Origin: Folioceros fuciformis
Lineage: Eukaryota; Anthocerotophyta; Anthocerotopsida; Anthocerotales
DNA: 64,000 nucleotides
Reading direction: 5' to 3'
NCBI GenBank assembly: GCA_049999805.1
Contig: JBNGIO010006109.1
Coordinates: 1 to 64,000 of the forward strand
Every line of letters begins with the position of its first letter. Positions within the stretch are counted from its first letter, which is position 1. This document shows positions 23,068 through 35,500 of this stretch, in pieces. A program made the translations under genes and the position numbers. The notes under the pieces are model-generated. The model saw only the letters and a list, made by a program, of their open reading frames with translations. It did not search any database and was not told the DNA's origin.

Positions 23068-25845
23068 ATGCTTCAAGCACGACTTAAGTACCTGCATGCT
23101 TCCAACGGATCCGAGGACAGCTCCGACCCAGCGGATGACAAGGGGCCGACAGCACTTGAGACCAACTTCCAAAAACGCATCAGGCCTATGCTCGATGTCG
23201 TTGACAAGCTGAGGAGTCTTGGTGTGACGGAGGAGGGCATTGCCCTGCCTACCATCGTTGTAGTGGGAGACCAGTCTTCCGGGAAGACCAGTGTGCTTGA
23301 GTCCTTGGCGGGCATCAGTTTGCCCAGAGGACAAGGCATCGCAACCCGGGTGCCGTTAATTCTTCGGCTTCAAACAAGGTAAGGTCCGACACGGTAGAAC
23401 TGCCCGACTCCACATCAACGAGTCGTGAAGACCCCTGAAAGGAATTGACGTGCTCGTTGGCTGTGAGTGTGTCTGCAGCTCTGAAAGGGAATCGATCACG
23501 ATCGAATACGCAAATCACATACAGCGGATTGGAGAGGAGGATATTGAGAAAGCCGTGGTCCATGCTCAGAACGTCCTGGCCGGAGAGGGGAAGGGGATAT
23601 CCGACACCCCCATTTCTCTCCACATCCGGAAGCGCACTGCACCAGACCTCACTATGGTGGACTTGCCAGGAATTACGCGCGTGCCAGTGCAAGGGCAGCC
23701 CGAAGATATTTATGAGCAGATTGCCAAGATAATACGGCACTACATTTCTCCTCCGGAAACTGTCATCCTGAACGTTCTGTCGGCAGCTGTCGACTTCCCG
23801 ACTTACGAATCCATTCGGATGTCGCAGCAAGCTGACAAGGAAGGAGAACGAACTTTAGCTGTCGTGACGAAGTTGAGAATCTTGGAGGTTAGAATTACGT
23901 CCTCGTCTGTGCTGGTTTCGTCCCCTGAAATCCCTCATGAGGCAGATTGATGTTTGCAGGTGGACAAATGTCCAGAAGGCCTTCACGAGAAGGTGACCAC
24001 GGATGCCGTTAGTATTGGGCTTGGTTACATATGTGTCAGGAACCGAGTGTCGGCAACAGAGACCCACGAGCAGGCTCGGGAAATGGAACAACGTTTGTTC
24101 GATTCCCACCCTCTCCTGTCCAAGTTGGACAAAAGCATGATAGGAGTTCAATCGCTCGCACAACGTCTCACGCACATTCAAGCTGAAAGCATAAGACGAT
24201 GTCTACCTAAGATCGCAAATAAGCTTGAACAAGGTAGCGCTAGCCTAGCATGACTACTTCAACTTGGATGTTTATGTGAGGCTAACCACTGCCGTAAATC
24301 TATACGCTCCAAGCCTCAGAATGTTGACCTTGTCAGTGCACATTTGCTGACATCACAGAGCTTCTCAGCAAGCAGAGTCAAGTGGCAGAGCTGCCACGAG
24401 GGCTCGACGATCCAGCTCAGGCTGCCATGCTCTTTCTCAAATTTGTCACCAAGAAGACAAAGATCATGGAAAACATGATCGTTCAAGGAGATCTTGAACG
24501 ATTCGGAGAACAGTGAGCAATGCACTACACAGCTCGGCTTGACGAATTGTTTTCTAGTAAGGCTGCCGAACATGTGCAGGGATCTAGCAGGTCTCGCACA
24601 GATTTGCATTGTATGACCCTAGGCCTGGCAGCTGTGATCATTGCTTGAAAGGTTTTGGATATGCGGACTGAATGAAAAGAGTGGTGGTGGCAGAGTTCGC
24701 CGATTCGTTATCTCATCAGGCCCCCGACTTGATGAGTAGTGTGGACACGGCAGAAGTAATCAGCATGATGGAGGAGGCCAAAGGTGTAGGCCTTGTGAAT
24801 TTCCTGCCGCATACCGTTTTCCGGTATCTTGTTTGCAAGCAAATCAAACGAGTTGAGTTTGCTTGCTCCAAGCTTGTCAGAGATGCCCATAAATATGCCG
24901 AGGATACACACTCGGAGGCAAGCTTTCGTTCCATTCGACACACTTATTACGCGATATGTGAAGCAAAGACAACAGTTTGCGCAGGCAGAAGGTTCTAACT
25001 CCCTTGTCCGCTGCAACACAGGTGATCGACGGGTCCATACATGGATACCCAAAGCTCAAATCGGCGTGCACATTCGCAGCTCGGAATGTTATCCACAAGA
25101 GCGAAGACAACTGCCTGGCCTTTGTCCAACGCGCGTTGGACAAGGAGAAATGCATTTTGTTCACGAACAACCCCTCGTACATGGAGGAAGTGCTTCGGCT
25201 TCACAAGGAGAAACACGCTGAAGATACGGGGGACGCAGCCCCGATGACCCCCAAAATAAGCGAAGACGTCGTGAAAGGAACTTCTGGGAGGGTTTCCCTT
25301 TCTTTCCGCAGCCACAGCGGAGGAACGTGGGAAGGGATCCGAATTTGAAGCAGCCTGTCAGCAACTACAACGAGCTCGAGGTAACTTGCTGTACGAGCTC
25401 GAGGTAACTTGCTGTACGAGCTCGAGGTAACTTGCTGTCAAATTGGTTTAGATATCTGACGACTTGCAAAGTGACCCCGTTAAAATATCATTACAAATGT
25501 TGAGCACAAATGGCTGAAGGTCAGACATTGGGCTACCACGTCTTGCAGGCAGCATGGGACATGAAGGTGAACTTAACTTCCTACTGGAGTGTCGTGAAGA
25601 AGAGAATTGCTGACTCCATTCCGCAGGAGATCAAGTACTCCCTGCAGAAGGCAATGCTCGAGGACGTGGACTCAGATCTGATGCGGCAAGCATCGCAACT
25701 GAATTTCAACATGGCTAACATCATGAGCGAGGATCCAGCCCTGAGTCAGAAGCGGCAACGCCTCAACAAAAGTATCACAGTACTACAGGAAGCTGTTTTG
25801 GAAGTGTCCCAGATGATGAACAAGTCTGCGATTCCACTGCTGTAG
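23068..25845 (+). pseudogene. dynamin-related GTPase, DRP4/Mx type, probably inactive
   Basis: Recognisable exons: 23068-23378, 23479-about 23898, 23960-24233, about 24347-24600, about 24670-24910, 25021-25380, about 25520-25845. The GTPase domain shows G1 GDQSSGKTS, the [13 protein letters not shown] block, G3 DLPG followed by ITRVPVQGQPEDIY, and later the stalk (GVGLVNFLPHTVF) and a GED-like end (MKVNLTSYW...VVKKRIAD). DRP4 proteins are the plant relatives of vertebrate Mx GTPases; their plant role is poorly known. Two problems are seen directly. An in-frame TGA at 24514-24516 lies in a conserved stalk exon. Canonical splice sites place extra residues (LRILE) inside the G4 TKxD motif. I favour a pseudogene; sequencing error at both sites is the alternative. 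The start ATG at 23068 is the first in frame. Confidence 0.8.
25370..25438 (+). repeat. 23-base triplication spanning a splice donor
   Basis: Three perfect copies of ACGAGCTCGAG/GTAACTTGCTGT, where the slash is a predicted 5' splice site. GT donors therefore occur at 25381, 25404 and 25427. Using the second or third would add 23 or 46 bases and shift the frame. Confidence 0.9.
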
Positions 25846-27608
25846 ATTTCCTTCGTGCAACCACAGCAGCTGTGGATTTTCGTCGGATTCAAGAAGTACT
25901 CTTGTATGTGAATTTTGATCTGTGTTTCGAACAGTGGATAAAATCTCATCGTAATACGCACATACCATTCCTCTTCAAGCCTCCTTTACAACCACAACGC
26001 TATGTAGCGTGAAAGAACTCCCCTCAAACTTGGGCTGAAGGAATACGTGTGTCATCGGACAAACAGAAACTGGTGGAAGCAGATGGGCAGTCACAATTTG
26101 AAGACCCCCATCTTACTGGCATTGTCCTTTCAGTAACTGTTCACGCACGATTCTCAACACAAAGCTTTGAATCTGATCTCTAATCACAAAAACGACTTTC
26201 ACAAGTGGCAGCGCTTTCCGAATTCTGGAGTTCCCATTGCGTTTCTCTTGCTTCGAGCCTTACTATATATGTAGAGGGTGCCGAAATTCTACAGCCGACC
26301 ATGTCTCCCCAAATGAAGAACTGGATGGCACGACGCGGCCAACTTGACCCCCAAGTACGTCCCAACCCATTCAATTTCAGCATGGGCAGGCTAGAGTCCC
26401 AGATTCACGACATTCAGCTGTGAAATTCTTGAGAGCGCACACACATTGTACGCTGCGGCCGTAACAGGTGTTTCACGATGACCTCTCAACCCACAGATCG
26501 GTCCGGGTGGGTGCGGCTTTGCGACTCTACTTTTGAACTATATAGACGGCAGCTAATTTATTTGGTGGGTGTTACACTGACCAGTTTCCCCCGATCTGTT
26601 CACGACAGGGCTGATGTCGAGGCCGGACTCCCAATTTCAAGCTTGCAAACGTACTGTACTGAAAGCCTGAACTACATTTCAAATGAATACATGGAGTTCG
26701 AATGATTACTGAGGTCTGAATGCAGATCTCGACGACGACTCACCGGAAATACAGACAAACATGGTGGCCATCGAGAGGCGTACTGCTCAACAACAAGTCC
26801 CGGTTGGACAGCACATGAATCCTGGTGGAGCAGTGGACGGTTCCAGCACATCCCTCAGATTCAAGTACAGATCTACCAAGCAGAAATTCAGTGAGTCAGA
26901 GCGTTGGGACCAACCCGTCCTTGGAGACGGGAGCTGAATCTTCTCTCGTACAGTTACTGGCTGAAAAAGCTCACGAATCCGAAAATTACAGTACTAGAAA
27001 TAAAAACATCGGAATTTGTCTGCGCAATAAAAGGTACCCAGAATAGACGGGGGCGCCGTTGACTGGAAACACTGGAGATCAAGAGGGTAACTTGCTATGT
27101 CTGGATCCGAAGAACCAAGTCCGGCTGCGCCCCGTTTCGCTTGCTCTCCAGAGGCCAGTGCGAAAACGTCATCTCCTTACTTCGAAATTCAGTGAAGCGT
27201 CGACCCGACACACACAGAAAAAACTTGACACAAACAACAGTGGATATTGCAATTGCACAGCACTTTTTATGTAAGAGAGTATTTGAGTTCTGCAAATCCT
27301 ACGCAACAGGTTCACACATAGTTGCCGCAAGAGCAATACCTGGAATCCCCGGGCACATCAAACTGCCTGCAGATGACTGGAAGGAATCCAGACTATGGTA
27401 TCTAGAAAATTACACCAATTCTTCAGACCGCCAGGGCGGCAGCATGCCTACCTTCTGAACATCTTGTTGCAGTTTATTTTCACCAGGCAAAGTTGGGAAT
27501 CGGAGTCTGGAGTCCTGATGATTTGCGATGCATGTCATCGTCTCTGAATAGTTGAAGTATACTCCTCGTCAATTTCCCTCGCACGCGCTTGTAAGGAAGG
27601 AAGGATGG
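25846..27608. other. intergenic, no gene recognised
   Basis: Several ATG-started frames of 70-105 codons exist (for example 26478-26705) but none has a recognisable domain or exon chain. Confidence 0.45.
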
Positions 27609-28181
27609 TCAGATTCTTGTCTCAAGGTTGTAGAAATAGGTGTAAGCCTCAGGTTCATTCAGTTGTACATGCTTGCCGTCTTGATGATTCTCTTGCGCTC
27701 CCTGCTGATCTTCCTCTTCCTCCTCCTCCTCCTCTTCTTCCTCCTCCTCTCCTTCCTCCTCTCTCCCGTCCGATTCCCAGTCCCGTTCCCCGTCATCCTC
27801 ACAATCTTCTTCTTCGTCAGATCCTCCTGCATGTAGAAAGCTATGTCTGGTTTGAAGCGGGCAAAGTTTCACAAGATGCTTGCCTTGCTTGCATAGGAAA
27901 CACGGTTGAAACGCAGCTTCCACATCCCTAAATTGGATCTTCAGCGTTTGTCTGGCCCGGGCAAGTTCATTTTCGAGGATCGCCATTCTCGCCTTCAACT
28001 CCTCCATCATGCTCTGGCCACCATTCGGCTGCTCCTTCGTTTCCTCCTTCAGCTGCTGATCCCGTTCATAGTACCGGTGCGTATCTCCCCCATGCATGTG
28101 GACTGCTGCCATCCTTGTCTGCTGAAGCGATGCTGTCAACGAATCCATCCTCTGCTTCAGAATGTCTAGGTCCACCTTCAC
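27609..28181 (-). CDS. coiled-coil, CCHC zinc-knuckle and acidic-tail protein, unknown
   Basis: An open frame of 190 codons with three parts. Residues 1-85 are charged and heptad-like (coiled coil). Residues 94-107 contain C94, C97, H102 and C107 with spacing CX2CX4HX4C, the zinc knuckle of retroviral/retrotransposon Gag and of some RNA-binding proteins. Residues 121-160 are almost continuous Asp/Glu. The first codon is GTG and the first ATG is at 28148; an in-frame stop lies just upstream at about 28245, so an upstream exon joined near a CAG/AGGGTGG acceptor is possible. It may be a Gag remnant or a domesticated gag gene; no protease or polymerase is adjacent. The acidic part comes from a GGA/GAG-rich low-complexity stretch. 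Confidence 0.4.
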   Translation of the reverse strand: MKVDLDILKQRMDSLTASLQQTRMAAVHMHGGDTHRYYERDQQLKEETKEQPNGGQSMMEELKARMAILENELARARQTLKIQFRDVEAAFQPCFLCKQGKHLVKLCPLQTRHSFLHAGGSDEEEDCEDDGERDWESDGREEEGEEEEEEEEEEEEEDQQGAQENHQDGKHVQLNEPEAYTYFYNLETRI

Positions 28182-30365
28182 CTCCAGATTCCCTCCTCCT
28201 CCTTCAGAATCGCTGCTTGCTGCTGCTGCTCCACCCTCTGTCTTTCACCCTCCACTTCTTGGTCTCCTGAATCTGGTAGGACAAGCCAAGCACTCAAATT
28301 AAGCTTGCACCGGCACTAATACCAGTGGCAAAAACCGGGCAATTCTCACAGAGCGCCAAAGCCTCGTTCATGAAGCTGAAGGTAACTTGCAGATAGATTG
28401 TTGCAGAGTAGCGAGTCCAGAGGGAGCAAATTCGCTCCGAAGCAAAATTGGAAGGGAGTGGTTTAGTGGACAGGGTGGTGGGACTCATCGCACGCTTTGT
28501 GAGAAAAACCCTCCTTCCCCAGTTCCCATCTCTCCCGCTGTCCGCCTTGCAGGACACCAATTATTGACAAACACGTTTATCCAGAAAAGGTCTCTTCAAT
28601 TTCCAAAGCACTAGCCATTCATTCATTCCTCGCCCTGAGCATAAATGACGCATACTGCTGCGTGGAAGTTGGCGAAAGAACAATTCCTGTTAGTGTCGTT
28701 CACTTACTGATGCCCGTCACGGCTTGCAACGTTTTACAGAAATTGGTACTCACTTCTATCCTGAAAATCTTTTACTCGGTAGTCACTCATCACAAAACTT
28801 TCGGAACGTCGAAATTCTCTTTCGTGTGCCGGGCGGTGAACCAGAGGAACTCCGAAGTTAGTTAACGAAGGACGAACCTACTTCGTTTTGAGTGCTTGCT
28901 GGTGGATTTTGGGCTTTCTGATTTTTTTTTTTCTCTACTTGGATTTTAGTGTTCCTACCTTGAGCAAAGAGCACAGGTGTGTAGCAACATCAGCTACTCG
29001 TAGAATTTAAGCATGCGAATAATAGTTACATCTTCATACCCAACCATAAACATAAAGGCTAGATTCTTGAAAGATGCCCTCAAGGCAAGGCCACATTCCA
29101 TCTCAACTGAGGGCCTCTACCTTTCGACTCAGCTAATTGCTCCAACGTGTTTCTAATGTCTAGGGAGAAGGTGAAATCATTATTTTGGTGAAGAGAGAGG
29201 CCCGACAAATAGAGAGGGCTTTGCTTGTTTGTTGCTTGGTCATACTCATGAATTAATGGTGGGTTTCTTTGCTAGTAAAAGTAATGAGGATCGAATGGAG
29301 AGGGAGGAAATAGCAAGGGCTAATGGAGTGGAGAGGCAAAGGGAAAGAACTCCATGAGGACCCACCTTCATGGCAAATGGTGGCATTGAAGACAATGAGG
29401 CCAAAGGAAAAGAGGAGCAAACAACGATTTGCAATGGCCAAGAGAAAAACGATGACACTACAAACTATGAAAGGTAGAATAGAGGCAATAGAAGGGGATG
29501 GAGGAAACAGGGGAGCAAGCTGGTTATTAAATAGGGCTAGCCTATCCAACTTCTTGTTGCCATCTTTCCCTTTTTTGTGGTAGATGAAGTTTTCTATTTA
29601 GATTTCAAATAAAATAGACTATATGTTCTCTTATCTATGAGCATCTAATATATTTAATTAGTAAAGGTTCACCTTTCATTTTCTCCTCTTGATGTAAGTG
29701 CATTACTACCCATGATGCTATTCGTAATGAGACGTTTCTTATTACTTATAACATTTTTTTTTTCGGCAAAGTATATCTCCGAGAAGCTGCAATTGAAGTT
29801 ACACATACACATAAGAAGAGTAAAATCTGATGCGGGACCTCAAATTTATATTAAACATGCTATAACTAGAGTGAGGAGAAGCACCATTTCCACTCTAAAA
29901 TCCATCACGACCTGAACAAAAGTGAGAAAACACTTATCGAGTTAAACACAAGAGTAGCCCTTGTGTATATAATAATTTGACCAATGTACCTAAAAAATGA
30001 CGAAACACCGATACCTTCCTCAAGGACAAAGATGATTCCATAGCCCATCCATACTTGGACCTAGAAATCTAGTTATCCTCCACTCTTTTCGCTTAAACTT
30101 ATTAGAAGTGGCTCTTCTTAGGCTTTCACCTATAATCAGTAAATGCTTCAAAAAATGTCACAACGTTGCTTTGGTTGTCACCGGGTCCTTCCCACCATAC
30201 ACAACTGATGAGCAATCAAGCCAAAGGCAGAAAAGACAAGACGTCGACAACAAGCTCCACCACTAGGCTGGTATGCCACATGTTGAGCTGGTGTTGCAAA
30301 CTCCCGTCTTGACTTCCTTCACTTCTCTCCAACAAAGTGCTATTATATTCCATAGGTGACCAAGC
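28182..30365. other. gene-poor AT-rich intergenic DNA
   Basis: Only short frames occur. The frame at 29323-29583 is Lys/Arg/Met-rich and looks like noise or element debris. Homopolymer T tracts lie at about 28921 and 29754. No RNA gene is recognised. Confidence 0.5.
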
Positions 30366-30585
30366 TATTTGCAATGTCACGTTTTAAGTTATTTGCAATG
30401 TCGTATTATGAGCTATATGCAATGTTGTATTATGACGTTATTTGCAATGTCGTTTTTTGACGCTATTTGCAATGTCACATTTGATGGTATTTACAATGTC
30501 ACATTTAATGATATTTGCAATGTCACTTTTGACAATATTTGCATTGTCACTTTTGACAATATTGGCACTATCACTTTTGCCATTG
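30366..30585 (+). repeat. 24-base tandem array, nine copies
   Basis: Nine head-to-tail copies of TATTTGCAATGTCAC followed by about nine variable bases, period 24 with occasional one-base slips. Divergence is gradual along the array. The period is a multiple of three, so a fortuitous open frame crosses it. Confidence 0.9.
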
Positions 30586-30749
30586 CTTAGGAAGTAGTTA
30601 CATTGATAAAAGGGAATAGAGTATACTCTTTCTAGATAGGTCGCTCCAATCGGGTGAATCTCTACTCTTGCCTTAGTGGTTTTGGTGGCATATGTAGGGG
30701 TCACAAACTCATCTCGCAAAACTTTCTCATGGTCCAACGGTTTCAACCA

Positions 30750-31440
30750 AATGGACACACACGCCTAAGAACTCTAAGATTAAGCATTTGGCACTCATAT
30801 TGGTACTTAGATGGGGTGCATAAAGGCAACAATGCCCCTCATCAAGTACCTAAGTATATCATGGTACATGCTCTTAAGTACTAGTCCTAGATCCATACTT
30901 AGATGAGGTATCAAAGAGAGATGTCCTTTCGAGCTAAAGAGAAGGGATGCATATCATGGAACATGTTGTTAATTACTAGTCTTTTATCTACACTTAGATG
31001 TGGTGGCTGAAGAGAAGATTGCCCTTTAGAGTAAGTAACGAGGTAAGTACTAGGCCTAGAGCCATACTTAGATGGGGTGCCTAAGAAGAGAGATGACCTT
31101 TGGAGCTAAAAAGAAGGATACCCTTTGTAGTAAGTAGCTAGGTGTATTGTGGTACAAGTTATTAAGTTCTAGTCCCACCTCGATGCTTAGATGACATGCA
31201 AATGAGAAGGGTGCCTTTTGGAGTAAGGTCTCATGTAAGTACTAGTACTAGATCCCTACTTAGATGGAGTGCTTAAGGAGAGAAATGCTCTTTAAAGACA
31301 AAGAAAAGGATGCCCTTTGGAGTAAGTAGCTAGGTAAGCACTAGTGCTAGAGCCATGTTTAGATAGGGTGCCTAAAGACAAATGATCTTTGCAATAAGTA
31401 GCTAAGTATATCGTGGACATGTTGTTAAGTAATAGGCCCA
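30750..31440 (+). repeat. long-period degenerate tandem repeat
   Basis: Phrases recur in the same order: CATACTTAGATGGGGTGCCT, AAGAGAG(A)ATG, CCTTTGGAGTAAGTAGCTAGG, GTATATCATGGTACATG, TTAAGTACTAGTCCTAGA. The period is roughly 120-180 bases with indels, at least four copies. No coding potential is seen. Confidence 0.75.
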
Positions 31441-31449
31441 TCCTAATAC

Positions 31450-31735
31450 AATGAGGTGCCTAAAGATAAGAATGAGGGGTTTAAAGATAAGATACCAAAC
31501 TTTGCCCGAGGTGCCTAAAGATAAGGAAGAGGTATGTAAAGATAAGATACCAAATTTCGCCTGAGGCGCCTAAAGATAAGGATGAGGTACGTAAAGATAA
31601 GGGACCAAACTTCGCTTGAGGTGTCCAAAGATAAGATACCAAAATTCATCTTGAGTAAACTTTAATAGATGTCTCCTAAACATACGAATGAGGTGCCTAA
31701 AGATACCTAAAGATAAAGGATACCAATATTTGCCT
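31450..31735 (+). repeat. 55-base tandem array
   Basis: About four to five copies of a 55-base unit starting GTGCCTAAAGATAAGGA and containing GATAAGATACCAAA before CGCCTGAG. The last copies are truncated. The GCCTAAAGA core also appears in the long-period repeat to the left, so both may descend from one sequence. Confidence 0.85.
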
Positions 31736-31739
31736 TTAA

Positions 31740-32522
31740 CATACTTTAATAGAAATCTCTTTATGTTGTTCTATAATTGTTCTTTCCTAGAAGCAAAAGT
31801 TATGATTTTATTTAGGTCCAATGATAAAACCTCAATCCAAATTACATGACTAATTACTACAACAATAATAATAAATATTTATTATAAATAACATAACATG
31901 ATGTAGTATTTTATTATCTATGAAACTGACTTATACACTGAACTCTATCCATAAAACAAGATTATCTTTAAAAACAAATGTCATTAAAAAAAAGGATCAT
32001 CTTCAAAAACAAAAGTATCTTATGAGATAAAGAGACAATTCATTCCTATGCATAGGACTCCCGAAATAAGATGAGATAAAGGTGCCATTCATTCCTACGC
32101 ATGCGACTCCTGAAAAATGCACGTGGAGAAAGCATTCGAACTGACAATTGCCAGAGTGGACTTAAAGAGCCTCCCCGAAAATCACATGAACCAAGAATTG
32201 AATATTCTCCAGCTAACCTGAGTCTCCAGTCCCCGCCCACTTCCCGCCCTAGGTTCCAAGACATTCCATGCTAGGACTTTTTGGACAAACCAGCGTGATC
32301 CGCCCAAAATTCCTTCCACCTTATTCACTATAACATTCACAAGGGCGAGATGACTCCGCGCGCCTTAAGAGCCTTCTTCAGCTACTCCTAATGAAAAACG
32401 TCCACCGATCAGTTCATAGTCCCTTCAGACTGTCGTGTGGCGGCAGCATACTTATGCCGAACGCGACACGGGACCTACATTCCGCAACCCACAGAAAAAA
32501 CCACTCACCAACAGAGAGGACG
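31740..32522. other. AT-rich intergenic DNA
   Basis: Ends in a more GC-rich segment that is the 3' flank of the PPR gene. No gene recognised. Confidence 0.5.
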
Positions 32523-35500
32523 TCACGGTGAGGTAGAGGACCCGTCGTATTGGAGGCGAATACGAGAGGCCCATGAACTACGCTCTGGGGTCCAGTCGTC
32601 CTCGCTCGCGTGTGCGAGGGCAGCTAACCTCGAAATGTAGAGAGCCTGATTGACGGGGTTATCCAGGGGGAGATCATCAAGAGAGCCACCATCTTCATCT
32701 TCTTCATCTGAATTGCTGACATTAACTTCTGTATGCGGCGACAGCATCCGAGCGGACACCACACGCAAGGCTTCAGCAGCATCCTCGTCTTTCCCACAGT
32801 TGATGTAACCGTTCACCACTTGCAAGCAAGAGTGATTGTTTGGTTGTACACCCGCACACCGCATGTCCTCTATCAAAAACTCGGTCAGGTCAATCCGCTT
32901 CTGCATGCACACAAATCACATCAGGGCCACATCCTGTTCATAGTAATGATCCCTCGAGAACGGAGCTGTATTTGAACTAACATGATAGGCTGCCGATGAG
33001 AGGAGTGTGTTGTATGTCCCGACATCAGGGTGTACATCATGTGACCTCATAGTATTCAGCATGTTTACGCCAGCATCCAACTCTCCGGAATGGCAAGTCA
33101 CCTGACACACAAGAAGTAGCCACTCAAAGCCTCGACAGAGTAGCATCACTTAACTTGCATTCAGAAGCGCATTTGCAACCACACTCTCTCACCGTTTCTG
33201 TACCTTAATAAGAGTGTTGTAGGTTACAAGGTCTGGCTTGATGCCTTCCCGTTGCATGGCATCCACTAGCTCGAACGCCCGTGAGAGAGATTTCTTGTAA
33301 GAACACACATCAATCAGGATGTTGTACGTTTCCCTGTCCGGGATTACTCCCAAAGATCTCATTTCAGAGTATATTTCCAGAGCTGCATCCAGCTGGCAAG
33401 GACACGGTCTTTAGTACCAGCCGCCGTTCACATGTGTCACAGTATCAAAACAGGAGCCCGTCCAGTACCTGCTGCGCTTTTACGCACCCATGCATGGCTG
33501 CATTGTAGGACGTGGCATCCAACATACTGCTGGAGGAGGATCTGAAAGCCCGAAGACGTTGCATAAGAAGTTCTAGCATACCTTCATCTCCAAGCACTTT
33601 CATCTGTTTGCACAAAAGAAGACTCACATGAGAGCCAGGCACAGGTTCCTTACGATTGGGGAGGGGTAACACAAGACCGTATCCTCCAAAAAACGTCTAA
33701 CACACCTTACTCGACACTAACCAGGGCAGAGACTGATCTGGGAGTGTGCTGGACTCCAGAACGAGCCATATATGTCTCGATGGCAATCAATCGTTGAACT
33801 ACTTGGTGCCTGGACCAGCTAGCGTCTCTCTCGATGACCAAATTCACGTTTCCACAGACGCCTAGCAGAGCTATGTACGTACAAGTATCAGGTGCGACAT
33901 TTTCTTCTTTCATCCTTGAAAAAATCCGAAGTGCTCGTTCTGGATCATCCTGCACAATGACTTTGATCACTTCCCCTCTCATCTACTTGCAGGCCGACGA
34001 TGCAGAGAGTAGAAGTACTTACTTTCCTAACACATGCTTTAAGGAGCATATTATATGTGAACCTGGAAGGCCACTGACTGGGCCTGCCTTCTTGCATTGT
34101 GTAAAGCAAAGACTCCGCCTTGTCAAGTTCGTCCTCCTCACAGTATCCATTTAGAAGTGCAGTAAACGAACACGTGTCCGGTGTAACTCCTGTTGCTTCC
34201 ATACTTCGAATCTGCGGTAAAAATCCGTGACCTGACCCCAATATACAATCAAATCACAAATGATGGGACCAGCATGATCCTAAATGTTCCTCACATAGGA
34301 AGATCAGCCCCAGACGTTTCCAGAAAATTAGGGAGCTTACAATTCTTAAGCCATGGTGCACCCCTCGTCCTTTGACAACAGCCCTCAAAAGAGCATTGTA
34401 TGTGTAGATACTCAATCTCAGGCCTAAGTGTCGCATCTGTGAATGTTGATCAAGCCCATGGTTAATTCAGCGCTTGCTGTCAGGATATCTGCAGGTCGAG
34501 TTGAAAGCAATACCACACCAGCAAATACAGAATCTGACAGCATGCTGGCGTCCAACTCATTTAGTGCTTCTGTTACGGGTACCTCTGAAAACAAGGATTC
34601 AGCAACCAAAAACTCTCCACCATGCCCAGCTGCATTAATAAGGGCATTCATAGAATCCTGCAACTCCTTTCGCACTTCCCACCCCTCGAAACCCTTCAAG
34701 TTCTCATAAGCCTCCTGAGAACATTCCAGAATTCTCTTACTCCACTGTGCTCTGTCCGCCATTGCTGTGTCCACCTTCAATTGCTTGCTTACATCATTGG
34801 ATCGAGATAAAACCCTGACAGCGTCTGAGACAATGCGTAGCTTTTTGCCTGGAAGGCGTGTGCAGATTTTGTTCTGAACGACAGCATCTGACATGTCTTT
34901 CATAGCTGCTAAAGCTTCGGTTAATGACTTTGTTCGGCACAGGGCTACAACAAGGACACACCGAGAAGAGGGACTTGGTTCACAAATCTTTACAAGTTCC
35001 TCCCACCACTGACTGATCCCATCAAAGTCTTGAAGCAACCCTGAAAGCTGTGCCCAGACCACAGCACGGCAACTAATACAGGTCAATTTTGAGTCAATAG
35101 ACTGAAAGGCAAAGGCGAGACAGCACGGCAGAAGAAAAACCTACCTTCATGAGTTCCACGTAGGTCATCTCGTCGCCCTGCACACCTGTCTCACTCATCA
35201 CTTTCAAGCATCTATCCGCCAAAAGCTTGTTTTTGGCATGAAAACACCCGTTGAGCACAATGTTGCACATTATGGTATTTGGTAGCACTAATCTTTCGCC
35301 CTTGCCAAGTGACTCCAGCAAAAACACTGCCTGCATGAAATCCATTAGGTTGCCGTACGGCAATGATGGATCAAACAACAAGGTAGCCATTGAAGAACCG
35401 ACAGGCACCTCATTCACTTGATTGTCTCGGCAAAGGGCACGAAGGAAGCAAGCATAAGATACTTCATTCATTGTGACCCCCTCCTGTAACATATAGGCAC

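Noticed and set aside
30369-30590. 73-codon frame through the 24-base array
   Set aside because: Open only because the period is a multiple of three; no ATG at its start and no protein similarity.
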